Position numbers and translations under genes: made by a program. Below are positions 18,231-24,881 of a stretch of 37,656 nucleotides of DNA, piece by piece. Source of the DNA: a virus; the IMG/VR virus record IMGVR_UViG_3300045996_001255, positions 1 to 37,656 of that record; one strand, given 5' to 3'. Below the pieces are notes generated by a model, which saw only the letters and a list, made by a program, of their open reading frames with translations, made no database searches and was not told where the DNA came from. The stretch's first letter is position 1. Every line of letters begins with the position of its first letter.

Positions 18231-19544
18231 TTACTGGATCAGGCTCCCGTATTTCTCCGCCAGGTTTCCGTAGAGAACCACCCGGTTGCGGGCGCGGGAA
18301 CAGCCGACATAGAGCAGGCGGGCCGCCTGGTTGGGATTGTGGCAGGTGGACAGGTCGCCCAAATCGATCATCACGGTGTCGTGGCTGCTGCCCTGGGCCT
18401 TGTGCATCGTGGCGGCGTCTCGGGGCCTAAGATCCGGGAAGTGGTTCTTCAAGAAGAAGTACCGGTTCCAGTTCTTGGTGCGCTTGTAGTGGGCGATCAG
18501 GGCCGTGAAATGGGTCTTGTCCTCCGGCAGCCGGATGTCCTGGTAGGAGCCGAGGTTGCTGGAGAAGTCGCAGAGCCGGACTTCGAGATGGACATCGTCC
18601 TCGATCTCGACATATTCGGTGTGCTTCACGGCCTCAATCTCGATCTCCTCCTCGACCCGCAGCCGTTGCCCGGCCTTCTTGAGCTGGATCGACGAGTTGT
18701 TGATCAGCCGCTCGCCGACCGTGTAGCTGTCGGTGAAATGGCGGATCTCCCGGATGTAGTCGTTGTAGGCGACCACCCGCTTGTTGGTGTAGGCCAGGAT
18801 TCGGCTGTCGTTCGAGACGTTGCGGAAGGTGTTGTCGATCTCGGCCTGCATGGCGGCGTCGCCGAGGTAGTCGATCACGCCGGGGGCGATCCGGATCGGC
18901 TGGAACCGGCCGGTCTCGACCGTCTGACGAAGCTGGTCGTTGAGCGCCTGGAGATGGGGATTCCCGGTGCGCATCGGCTCGGTCAGCTCGAAGAAGGCCA
19001 AGCGCTGATTGTAGATCGGGCTGATCGGTTCCATGATCGGGCTGAGCTGGCAGTGGTCGCCGACATAGATCACCTTGCACTTGCACGTACCCTCCCGGAT
19101 CATCGCCAGCAGGTCGCCGTCGATCATGCTGGACTCGTCGATGAAGACGATCTTCTTCTGGTGGACCGCCCAGGCGCCGGTCTTGGTCAGCTTGCTGCGG
19201 CCGGTCGCGAAGTCGTCGGTGACCTTGAGGTTGAGGAACGAGTGGATCGTTTCGCTCGGCCGTCCGGTGCTGCTGCTCAGGACCTCGGCCGCCTTGTTGG
19301 TGGTCGCGGTCATGACGACCTGGTCGTACTCGGGCTTGATCCCCATCAGGGCGCAGGTGTTGAGGTACTGCGGCATGATGGTGTCGATCAGGTGGCCCAT
19401 CAGGAACGTCTTGCCGACGCCGCCGGGGCCGCTGATGATCATCTCGTTGTGGGGTTCGAACAGGAACTGGAAAAAGCCATCGGCAGCCGCTTGCTGGCCC
19501 GCATTCAGAGTCTTGGTCAGGGGGGTCGCCAGGATGGCGGTCAT
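18231..19544 (-). CDS. Dda/RecD-type superfamily 1 DNA helicase (N4 gp37-like)
   Basis: 437 residues, 5'-3' DNA helicase of the RecD2/Dda group. Motif I (Walker A) is SGPGGVGKTF at 38-47, motif Ia is MTATTNKAAEVL, and motif II is VFIDESSMI with Asp136/Glu137. Motif III is YVGDHCQLSPI at 160-170, motif V is TMHKAQGSSHDTV, and motif VI is LYVGCSRARNRV. All catalytic elements, including the motif VI arginines, look intact. The ribosome-binding site is AGGAAA about eight bases before ATG 19544. An intrinsic terminator sits directly upstream (19590-19611), so the gene probably starts a new transcript or is reached by read-through from the HTH gene. Confidence 0.93.
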   Translation of the reverse strand: MTAILATPLTKTLNAGQQAAADGFFQFLFEPHNEMIISGPGGVGKTFLMGHLIDTIMPQYLNTCALMGIKPEYDQVVMTATTNKAAEVLSSSTGRPSETIHSFLNLKVTDDFATGRSKLTKTGAWAVHQKKIVFIDESSMIDGDLLAMIREGTCKCKVIYVGDHCQLSPIMEPISPIYNQRLAFFELTEPMRTGNPHLQALNDQLRQTVETGRFQPIRIAPGVIDYLGDAAMQAEIDNTFRNVSNDSRILAYTNKRVVAYNDYIREIRHFTDSYTVGERLINNSSIQLKKAGQRLRVEEEIEIEAVKHTEYVEIEDDVHLEVRLCDFSSNLGSYQDIRLPEDKTHFTALIAHYKRTKNWNRYFFLKNHFPDLRPRDAATMHKAQGSSHDTVMIDLGDLSTCHNPNQAARLLYVGCSRARNRVVLYGNLAEKYGSLIQ

Positions 19545-19589
19545 GGGGAGGTTTCCTACAACTTATGTCTAGGTGTTGGGCATAAGAAA

Positions 19590-19611
19590 AGCCCCCGCTC
19601 TCACGGGGGCT
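19590..19611 (-). terminator. Intrinsic terminator after the HTH gene
   Basis: An 8-bp perfect stem (AGCCCCCG with CGGGGGCT) closes a 6-nt CTCTCA loop. On the minus strand it is followed by TTTCTTATG, giving a usable U-rich tail. It lies 34 bases downstream of the HTH gene's stop and about 45 bases upstream of the helicase start. Termination here would make the HTH gene a separate short transcript. Confidence 0.8.
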
Positions 19612-19644
19612 GATCGACGGTGGGGCCAGGATACTAGAGTTATC

Positions 19645-20013
19645 TTAGGTGTGGCTATCGGTCTTCTCGCCGATGTCGGCTTTCCGCATCTTCTCTTTCC
19701 ACGCCAGGCTCTTGCCGCGCAGGCTGTATTCCTGCTGGATCAGCTTGCGGACGAACTCCTTGATCGAGAGGTAGGGGCCGAGCTGGTCCGCCAACCACTC
19801 CTGCTCCTCCGGCTTGAGATCCAGAAAAACATCCTCCATGAACGACCGCCGGGTATCGGCCGGCTCGACCCGGAGAGACTTCAGGCGCAGCGTGATCGTG
19901 GTCGGATGGCAGCCCAGCGCCCGAGCGATCGTGGCCAGCGAGAGGCCGACGCTGTTCATCCGGATGATGTCTTCGTCCGTCGCCTTGCGGTTTGCTCGGT
20001 AGACACTGGACAT
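19645..20013 (-). CDS. Putative HTH DNA-binding regulator
   Basis: 122 residues. Residues about 12-50 form a clear helix-turn-helix (TDEDIIRMNSVGLSLATIAR, then ALGCHPTTITLRLKSL), similar to resolvase-type and HTH_23-type DNA-binding domains. The C-terminal part has a helical segment (PEEQEWLADQLGPYLSIKEF) and a basic tail. ATG 20013 is preceded by GGAAGAT. It is the first minus-strand gene after the divergent regulatory region and is bounded downstream by an intrinsic terminator, so it forms a one-gene unit facing the plus-strand adhesin genes. A role as a transcription switch for one or both directions is likely but unproven. Confidence 0.8.
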   Translation of the reverse strand: MSSVYRANRKATDEDIIRMNSVGLSLATIARALGCHPTTITLRLKSLRVEPADTRRSFMEDVFLDLKPEEQEWLADQLGPYLSIKEFVRKLIQQEYSLRGKSLAWKEKMRKADIGEKTDSHT

Positions 20014-20219
20014 GTGAGATCTTCCTGTTTACGGGTTTTCTTGGTTCAAGATCGGTTGCTCCCGGTTGGGGTAGATCACCCTCAAGTTGTCTTGGGGGTA
20101 CCGGAGCCCATGCCCCTAAGATAGATGCCTTCCGGGCCGGACCCATCTGGGCAGAGGAGGTAGCTTGCGGCCTCTTCGCGCCGTTCCTCCGTCCGATCGA
20201 CCATCCCTGGCGGATTCAG

Positions 20220-20231
20220 GACCCACAAAAA
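20220..20231. repeat. GACCCACAAAAA dodecamer, copy 2
   Basis: Identical to 10456-10467. On the minus strand, TTTTTGTGGGTC follows nine bases after the GTA-loop hairpin at 20240-20256, so hairpin plus T5 could also act as a minus-strand terminator or pause. Confidence 0.4.
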
Positions 20232-20239
20232 CATCTAGG

Positions 20240-20256
20240 GGGTCGGTACCCGATCC
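20240..20256 (-). other. Seven-bp hairpin with GTA loop
   Basis: On the minus strand, GGATCGG and CCGACCC pair (one T-G) around the 3-nt loop GTA, followed by CCTAGATGTTTTTG. Short stems with 3-nt loops are the structural hallmark of N4 virion-polymerase promoters, but the conserved central purine of those loops is absent on this strand. It could instead be a terminator with a distant T run. The hairpin at 34133-34151 resembles it. Confidence 0.45.
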
Positions 20257-20384
20257 GGGGCATGATACGTTGTGACCATCCGCTGGAAGTGGTAATTCTA
20301 GCAGATCCCTAACACGGGGTCCGCTCGGCCGTTCCTCAAAGATACCTTGAGGTCTACGGCATCCGGCCCGATGGAGTTCTCAAG

Positions 20385-21041
20385 ATGGCTGACAACGTTC
20401 CCCGGCAGAATCAACTCACCGTTCTCGAAGGTATCGCCGAGTCCCTCACGGACATGACCGGAGGCACCGTCTCCCTGATCGTGCGCGGCTCTACGCCCCG
20501 AGTCACGGCGAGCCTGACCAGGGCCTCGGACGCCACGGCTTACAGCGTCGGCGATCTGATCGCCAACAGCACGACGGCGGCCTCGGTGGTGCCGATCACG
20601 TTCGCCTCCGTCGCCCGGATCAGCGGCGGCTCGGGTCGGATCACTGGCTGCCGGTGCACCGTCGAGGCGGCCAGCGGCACGATCGTCCTGCCGGCCTTCG
20701 ACCTGCTGCTGTTCCGGCCCGAGACCGGGATTCCCTTCGCCGCCGCCGGCTACCCGGCCGACAACGCCGCCCTGAACGTCTCTGCCGCGGCCATGCGGGA
20801 ACTGGTCGCTGTCATGTCGTTCTCGGCGACCGGCTGGCGGAACCAGGCCGGCGGTGCCACCGCGGCCGGGACCACCATCTACCAGTCGGTGCCGCTGGCG
20901 TCGGGCCGGCCGTTCGCACCGTTCAACCTGGCCTCGATCCCGTCAAGCTCGCTCCTGGGTCTTCTTCAGGCCCAGAACACCTGGAACCCCGGTGCCGTGG
21001 TCCAGACGATTCACTTCGCCCTCGACGTGGATCAGGACTAA
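20385..21041 (+). CDS. Putative phage structural protein (beta-rich)
   Basis: 218 residues, read on the plus strand opposite to the surrounding genes. GGAG lies about eight bases before ATG 20385. The segment ASLTRASDATAYSVGDLIAN resembles a motif I know from uncharacterised tail/baseplate-region proteins of phages (TRPxNTTAYxAGDVV type). The rest is rich in Ala, Thr, Ser, Gly and hydrophobic strands, as expected of a virion component. It is separated by four bases from the following adhesin-like gene, so the two form a late-type operon. It could be a chaperone-like or adaptor protein for the fibre. Confidence 0.7.
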   Translation: MADNVPRQNQLTVLEGIAESLTDMTGGTVSLIVRGSTPRVTASLTRASDATAYSVGDLIANSTTAASVVPITFASVARISGGSGRITGCRCTVEAASGTIVLPAFDLLLFRPETGIPFAAAGYPADNAALNVSAAAMRELVAVMSFSATGWRNQAGGATAAGTTIYQSVPLASGRPFAPFNLASIPSSSLLGLLQAQNTWNPGAVVQTIHFALDVDQD

Positions 21042-21045
21042 ACCC

Positions 21046-22305
21046 ATGCCCGCCTTCATCAATGCCCGCAGCCTGATCATGAGCACGGCACCCACCCCCT
21101 CACGGGTGCCGACTCTGGATTTCAACTTCCTGAGCGGCGCTCTGGACAGCCGCATCACGTTCACGCGGGCGTCCGCCGGCTGGGCCTTCGACAGTTCAGG
21201 CACGCTGGCGAGTCATGCGACCAACACCCCCCGGTTCGACCACGACCCGGTAACCCTCGCGCCGAAGGGTCTGCTGAGCGAGGAGGCCCGGACCAACAGC
21301 CTGCGCGTCACGGACCCGCGTACCGGGTCCGCCGCCGGTACCCCCGGCACACTGCCGACGAACTGGACCGAACTGCTGGCCGGCGGCATCAGCCGTACCG
21401 TGGTGGGGAACGGCATCCAGAACGGCATCCCCTACGTCGATGTCCGCTGGTCCGGTACCGCCACGGGCACCAGCTACATCTACTTCGACACCACGTCGTT
21501 TGTCGTGGCGTCCACGGGGCAGGTCTGGGCCGGCAGCGCGTATGTGGCCCTGGTGGCGGGGGCGCTGACCAACGTCACGACGCAGCTCTCGATCCGGGAG
21601 GCCCTGTCGGCGGGTACCCTCGTGCGGGAGGGCTATACCGTCTTCGTCCCTACCGCCACGCTGGTCAGCTCGCGTCCGGTACGGGCCAGCACCCTGGGTG
21701 CCACCACCGAGCGGATCGTGCTTCGTCTTAATATCGTCAGCACGGGTGCGATCGACCTGACGCTGCGCATCGGCATCCCGCAGTTGGAGTTGGGCGCCGC
21801 CGCGTCATCCCCGATCCTCTCGACCGGGGCGGCCGTAACGCGGTCTGTCGATTTACCGGTCGTCGCCGAAATGCCGTGGTTCAACCCATCGGCCGGCACG
21901 GTTGTGGCCGAGTTCATGCTGTCGTCGGTGCTGTCGGCAACACAGACCGTGGTCTCCATCGACGATGCCACCAGCAACGAGCGGCACACGCTCCGCTCCG
22001 CCTCGGGGGGTGCTACCGGGTCCAGCGTCGCCGATGGTGGGGTCAGCCAGGCGGTGGTGGGCAGCGGCACGCTCGTGGCCAGCACCGCCTACAAGTTCGG
22101 CTATGCCTTCGCGGCCAATGACTTTGCGGCCTGCACCAACGGTGGTACGGTGTCAACGGACAGCAGCGGCACGCTGCCGACCGTCACCCGCATGACGCTG
22201 GGTTACCGACTCACCTCAAGTGAGAGCCTGAACGGGCACATCAGGCGTGTCCGGTACTGGACCGCCCGCCTGGCGAACCCGACTCTGGTGAGGATCACAG
22301 CCTGA
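21046..22305 (+). CDS. Putative tail appendage/fibre protein with LamG-like C-terminus
   Basis: 419 residues. Near the N-terminus is FTRASAGWAFDSSGTLASHA followed by NTPRFDHDPVTLAPKGLLSE and EARTNSL; this combination is common in phage and prophage tail-tip, fibre and head-fibre proteins. The C-terminal ~130 residues resemble a concanavalin A/LamG-like jelly roll ending in HIRRVRYWTARLANP, typical of the final strand and helix in such domains. Predicted role: virion surface protein binding host glycans. ATG 21046 was chosen because it is four bases after the upstream stop; a longer overlapping frame is a shadow. The gene ends in TGA of the palindrome TGATCA, which also encodes the stop of the convergent minus-strand gene. 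Confidence 0.8.
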   Translation: MPAFINARSLIMSTAPTPSRVPTLDFNFLSGALDSRITFTRASAGWAFDSSGTLASHATNTPRFDHDPVTLAPKGLLSEEARTNSLRVTDPRTGSAAGTPGTLPTNWTELLAGGISRTVVGNGIQNGIPYVDVRWSGTATGTSYIYFDTTSFVVASTGQVWAGSAYVALVAGALTNVTTQLSIREALSAGTLVREGYTVFVPTATLVSSRPVRASTLGATTERIVLRLNIVSTGAIDLTLRIGIPQLELGAAASSPILSTGAAVTRSVDLPVVAEMPWFNPSAGTVVAEFMLSSVLSATQTVVSIDDATSNERHTLRSASGGATGSSVADGGVSQAVVGSGTLVASTAYKFGYAFAANDFAACTNGGTVSTDSSGTLPTVTRMTLGYRLTSSESLNGHIRRVRYWTARLANPTLVRITA

Positions 22306-22566
22306 TCAGGTGACCTGGTCGGCCGGAACCAGGAAGGTGTTGACGACCTGCCGGCCTGGGAACGGGCCGGCTTCCGGTATGTAGACCATCATGCAGATCG
22401 GCTCCGGAATGCTGTCGGGGTAGTGGTCCATGGGGACGGCCACTAACCCGTGCAGCGCCAGCTTGATCATGAGCTGGCTGAGGTTTTCCGCAGTGGGATT
22501 GCCGGCCGCCCGGATCAGATCCTCACGGACCAGTATCCTCGCTTCGTTGAACTCCTCAATGGTCAT
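22306..22566 (-). CDS. Hypothetical protein
   Basis: 86 residues with no recognised family. An N-terminal helix (MTIEEFNEARILVREDLIRA) is followed by a second helical stretch and a beta-rich C-terminus. Its stop is immediately adjacent to the stop of the convergent adhesin gene (22303-22308, TGATCA). Its ATG overlaps the stop of a 15-codon micro-ORF (ATGA), suggesting translational coupling to that leader. Confidence 0.72.
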   Translation of the reverse strand: MTIEEFNEARILVREDLIRAAGNPTAENLSQLMIKLALHGLVAVPMDHYPDSIPEPICMMVYIPEAGPFPGRQVVNTFLVPADQVT

Positions 22567-22610
22567 GCCCGATCCCCCTGATCACAGGCCGGGGAGTTCG
22601 TATTGGACAT
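22563..22610 (-). CDS. Possible 15-residue leader peptide
   Basis: A micro-ORF (MSNTNSPACDQGDRA) starts at ATG 22610, seven bases after the strong ribosome-binding sequence AAGAGGAG, itself preceded by the GAACCAA heptamer. It overlaps the 3' end of the 57-residue Cys-rich gene in another frame, and its TGA overlaps the ATG of the following 86-residue gene (ATGA). The alternative is that the AAGAGGAG simply recruits ribosomes and the peptide itself has no function. Confidence 0.35.
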   Translation of the reverse strand: MSNTNSPACDQGDRA

Positions 22611-22755
22611 CGGTTTGCTCCTCTTGGTTCAGGTTCAGGGCTTTCAGGCGGTGGGTGCAGATCGTCGGGTAGCAGTAGCCGGCGTCCTGGCAGCGCGAGT
22701 TCACGTCCCGTGCCGGGCAGGCCACGGCATCGGCGAGTTCCTGGGGGTCGATCAC
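22582..22755 (-). CDS. Small Cys-rich protein
   Basis: 57 residues starting at GTG 22755, with GAGG about eight bases upstream and an in-frame stop just before. Four cysteines and one histidine (Cys13, 22, 28, 33 and His35: ACPARD, SRCQDAGYCYP, ICTHR) are packed into 23 residues, suggesting a zinc-binding knuckle; a disulfide-rich peptide is unlikely without a signal sequence. It lies between the 93-residue gene and the 86-residue gene in the same direction. Confidence 0.65.
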   Translation of the reverse strand: MIDPQELADAVACPARDVNSRCQDAGYCYPTICTHRLKALNLNQEEQTDVQYELPGL

Positions 22756-22765
22756 GGTGGGAACC

Positions 22766-23047
22766 TCAGTTGGGGGTTAAGCGGCCTCTGACCATCGTCA
22801 AGCGGACGGGCTTGGTCAGGTAGATCCGGGCGGCGACACCCACCCCGGCGGGGCGGCTGTCGAGTCGGGCGATCCAGTGGGGGTCGTAATGGTCCCGGAT
22901 CTTCGCGAAGACTTCCCGGATGACCGGTGCCGGGGTGCCGACCGCGAAGGGGTAATGGACATACTTGTTGCCTTGGGCGAACTTCGCCTCCAGGTGGGCC
23001 ACGGCCTCCTGGAACAGGGTGTCCGCATCGGGTTCCGCCGGTGCCAT
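22766..23047 (-). CDS. Hypothetical protein
   Basis: 93 residues. ATG 23047 follows the ribosome-binding site AAGGAGAA; an upstream in-frame ATG would run back into the thyX gene and is less likely. Mixed helix/strand character, with KYVHYPFAVGTPAPVIREVF in the middle, and no cysteines. No family recognised. It is the first gene after ThyX and belongs to the accessory run between nucleotide metabolism and the adhesin island. Confidence 0.72.
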   Translation of the reverse strand: MAPAEPDADTLFQEAVAHLEAKFAQGNKYVHYPFAVGTPAPVIREVFAKIRDHYDPHWIARLDSRPAGVGVAARIYLTKPVRLTMVRGRLTPN

Positions 23048-23073
23048 GGCAGGTTCTCCTTCCCTGGTTCGGA

Positions 23074-23994
23074 TCAACCCGGCACGAACTCGTTTGGTAA
23101 AAGTTTTCTGAATTGAATCCAACCGTCCAGATTGCCGTGCAGCTCGGGCTTGTCCCATTCCAGACCACTGCGTCTGACTATTTTCATATTATCAGTGAGG
23201 GGGTGTGCCCGACCTGCCTTACAGAAGAAGAGTTGCGTGTCCGGAGTCGCCTGGTGCTCGGCCGGGCTGGCGTGCAGCGGCTGATCAGCGACCAGCTTGT
23301 TGAACAGGGTGTCGTCCTGTTCGACGGTGGCCACGCTGCCGTCGAAGGTCCGGTAGCTGGTCCGGGCGCAGCGGGCGGTGCTGATCCGGCGCAAGATACC
23401 GCTGGGATCGGTGAGACCACCGTGCTCCGTCACTTCCCGGAGCAGGATGAAGGGCAGGTGCCATTCGCCGGGCTGGAGCAGGACCGGCTGGCTGTCCTCG
23501 ACGGCGTCTTTCATGGCCTGGGCCAGGTACCGGATCTCCGGCTGGGCGGCCGGATGGTTGCGCAGGGCATACCAGTTGTTATAGCTGGTCGAGGTCACCA
23601 CCACGTCGATGTAGGTGTAGGGCTCCAGCACCCGGTTGACGATTTGTTTATGGGCGGTCACGGCCATCAGGTCCTCGGCCGAATCGGCGGCTCGTTTGGC
23701 CGCCAGAATCCAGGCCGCCTGGGCGGCCAGCCGCTCGGCCCCGGTGAGTTCCTCGTGGGCCTGCATGCCGGGCTGGTTCTTGCCCCAGTCGAGCGGTCCC
23801 CAGGGGTTGTTGCGGACCTGCTCGATAATCGCCCTGGAGGGCCTGGCCCGTGAGGACCCGGCCGACCGGGAGAAGACCCGGTGCGTCATCAGTTCACTGT
23901 GAATGGGCCGCCAGTATTGAAGCTGGAAGGTGGTGAGTCTCTTGCCCTGCGCGCTGATGCTGTCAGCGACAACGGTGGCTTGGGGGAGGTGCAT
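23074..23994 (-). CDS. thyX: Flavin-dependent thymidylate synthase ThyX
   Basis: 306 residues. It would convert dUMP to dTMP using FAD, NADPH and methylenetetrahydrofolate. The ThyX signature HRxxSxxxxSxR is present at 38-49 (HRVFSRSAGSSR), preceded by the typical helix IHSELMT. The usual Asn-Glu inside the motif is Ser-Ala here, and the first Arg of the long form (RHR) is Thr37. C-terminal HASPAEHQA and the basic/aromatic tail fit phage ThyX proteins. The start at ATG 23994 is supported by the N-terminal strand VVADSIS. The first ~106 bases overlap the end of the preceding membrane-protein gene in another frame. It cooperates with the dCTP deaminase encoded at 25120. Confidence 0.9.
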   Translation of the reverse strand: MHLPQATVVADSISAQGKRLTTFQLQYWRPIHSELMTHRVFSRSAGSSRARPSRAIIEQVRNNPWGPLDWGKNQPGMQAHEELTGAERLAAQAAWILAAKRAADSAEDLMAVTAHKQIVNRVLEPYTYIDVVVTSTSYNNWYALRNHPAAQPEIRYLAQAMKDAVEDSQPVLLQPGEWHLPFILLREVTEHGGLTDPSGILRRISTARCARTSYRTFDGSVATVEQDDTLFNKLVADQPLHASPAEHQATPDTQLFFCKAGRAHPLTDNMKIVRRSGLEWDKPELHGNLDGWIQFRKLLPNEFVPG

Positions 23995-24197
23995 GGGGTG
24001 TCGTCCTCGGGAGGGCGGTGGAGAGGGGCATCGGGATACTTGCTGTCCAGGTACTTGCGAGTCAGGGTGCCGGTGATCAGACCGGTCAGCGCTCCTCCTA
24101 GAAATGTTGCACAGATCCCGGCGAGAAGCGTCAGGATCGTTTTCCAGCAGCGTGAAATCACCACCAGCGTGACGATGATGGTGATCAGGCTATCCAT
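23889..24197 (-). CDS. Small membrane protein overlapping thyX
   Basis: 102 residues. Residues 2-45 form one or two hydrophobic membrane segments (LITIIVTLVVISRCWKTILT and LLAGICATFLGGALTGLITG). They are followed by a polar, Pro/Ser-rich tail that overlaps the first ~106 bases of thyX out of frame. ATG 24197 overlaps the TAG of the preceding DUF551-like gene by eight bases. The hydrophobic half outside the overlap looks genuine; the tail composition is dictated by thyX. A phage inner-membrane accessory protein is the best description. Confidence 0.65.
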   Translation of the reverse strand: MDSLITIIVTLVVISRCWKTILTLLAGICATFLGGALTGLITGTLTRKYLDSKYPDAPLHRPPEDDTPCTSPKPPLSLTASARRARDSPPSSFNTGGPFTVN

Positions 24198-24618
24198 GCG
24201 GGGGCTTGATCGGCATCCAGTGGGTCGGGTTGGCTGCGACTTCAAAGTCGGAACCAAAGAGAAACCACCAGTCGGGGATGAAAGCGCCGCCGTCGTCGGG
24301 GTGATCGTCCACGGCGCCGCCGTAGATCAGGACGTTGGGGCCGTTCTCGACACGGGACAGGGCGTCCGCATGGGCGGCGTAGATGGTGATCGAGTCAGGG
24401 TTTTCCGGGTCTTGGTAGGGATCTTCTTCATGATTGCACCAGCCGAGGATGGGCGTGCCATCTCGGGGAGCCGAGTCGATCGGTTGCCAGCCAACCAATT
24501 CCGAAATCATGGATCGAAGTTGGGTAATCTCTTTCTTCTGGTCAGCAATGCGAGCTTCATAACCATCGCATAGGGCTTCGAAGTGTTCTTCCTCTTCGTC
24601 TTTCTCGCTATAGGTCAT
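24190..24618 (-). CDS. DUF551-like protein
   Basis: 142 residues. The N-terminal 45 residues are a charged, probably coiled-coil helix. From about residue 44 the sequence WQPIDSAPRDGTPILGW and the C-terminal NPTHWMPIKPP match the pattern of DUF551 proteins, which are common in phages and prophages and of unknown function. The C-terminal stop overlaps the next gene's start by eight bases. Confidence 0.85.
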   Translation of the reverse strand: MTYSEKDEEEEHFEALCDGYEARIADQKKEITQLRSMISELVGWQPIDSAPRDGTPILGWCNHEEDPYQDPENPDSITIYAAHADALSRVENGPNVLIYGGAVDDHPDDGGAFIPDWWFLFGSDFEVAANPTHWMPIKPPHG

Positions 24619-24645
24619 GGCATGCCTGTTAGGTTAGGTAGTGGA

Positions 24646-24816
24646 TTATAGATGGTCGCCGTCACAAGACGGGCAGTGAGAAGGTCTCTCCCGGAGCCGT
24701 CTCAAGTCATCAAGCGCGGCCAGAAGTTCGTCGCGCATAACGACGTTATTCACAAAACCTCCATGGTGGTGCTTGCTCAGAAATTCGCACAACCACTCTA
24801 GGCGATCATCGTCCAT
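24646..24816 (-). CDS. Small protein with C-terminal zinc-knuckle-like motif
   Basis: 56 residues from ATG 24816, with CGGAGA upstream; the longer form from ATG 24843 would start within the flank of the terminator hairpin. A helical body (DRLEWLCEFLSKHHHGGF, then RDELLAALDDLRRL) ends in HCPSCDGDHL, half of a zinc-ribbon-like site. It lies directly downstream (on minus) of the hairpin at 24845-24881. Confidence 0.68.
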   Translation of the reverse strand: MDDDRLEWLCEFLSKHHHGGFVNNVVMRDELLAALDDLRRLRERPSHCPSCDGDHL

Positions 24817-24844
24817 GACGCGTCTCCGGTAAAATGTGAGCATG

Positions 24845-24881
24845 AAAAAAGCGCCTGGAGATCAAGTCTCCGGCGCTTTTT
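24845..24881. terminator. Bidirectional intrinsic terminator
   Basis: The stem GCGCC-T-GGAGA pairs with TCTCC-GGCGC (one bulged base) around a TCAAG loop, flanked by A6 on the left and T5 on the right, so it can terminate transcription in both directions. On the minus strand it ends the dCTP deaminase unit or the leader transcript from 25094, only 29 bases before the next gene's ATG. It may act as an attenuator. Confidence 0.85.

Larger units (their letters stand above)
20014..20384. promoter_or_regulatory. Divergent regulatory region between replication block and virion/adhesin island
   Basis: 371 non-coding bases, the longest gap in the window. It holds four inverted repeats: ACCCTCAAG/CTTGGGGGT (20078-20099, one wobble), a GTA-loop hairpin (20240-20256), CCTCAA/TTGAGG (20334-20352) and shorter ones. 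It also holds one GAACCAA heptamer (20041) and the GACCCACAAAAA dodecamer (20220). The only plus-strand promoter I can point to is TTGTGA at 20270 with TAATTC 17 bases later, which is a poor sigma-70 match. I see no tRNA or convincing ORF. Confidence 0.6.

Noticed and set aside
20270-20298. Sigma-70-like promoter for the adhesin genes (TTGTGA, 17 bases, TAATTC)
   Set aside because: The -10 matches the consensus only at its first two bases; mentioned in the regulatory region but not called as a promoter.
24818-24843. Upstream ATG for the 56-residue gene
   Set aside because: It would start in the flank of the terminator hairpin; ATG 24816 has a better ribosome-binding site.
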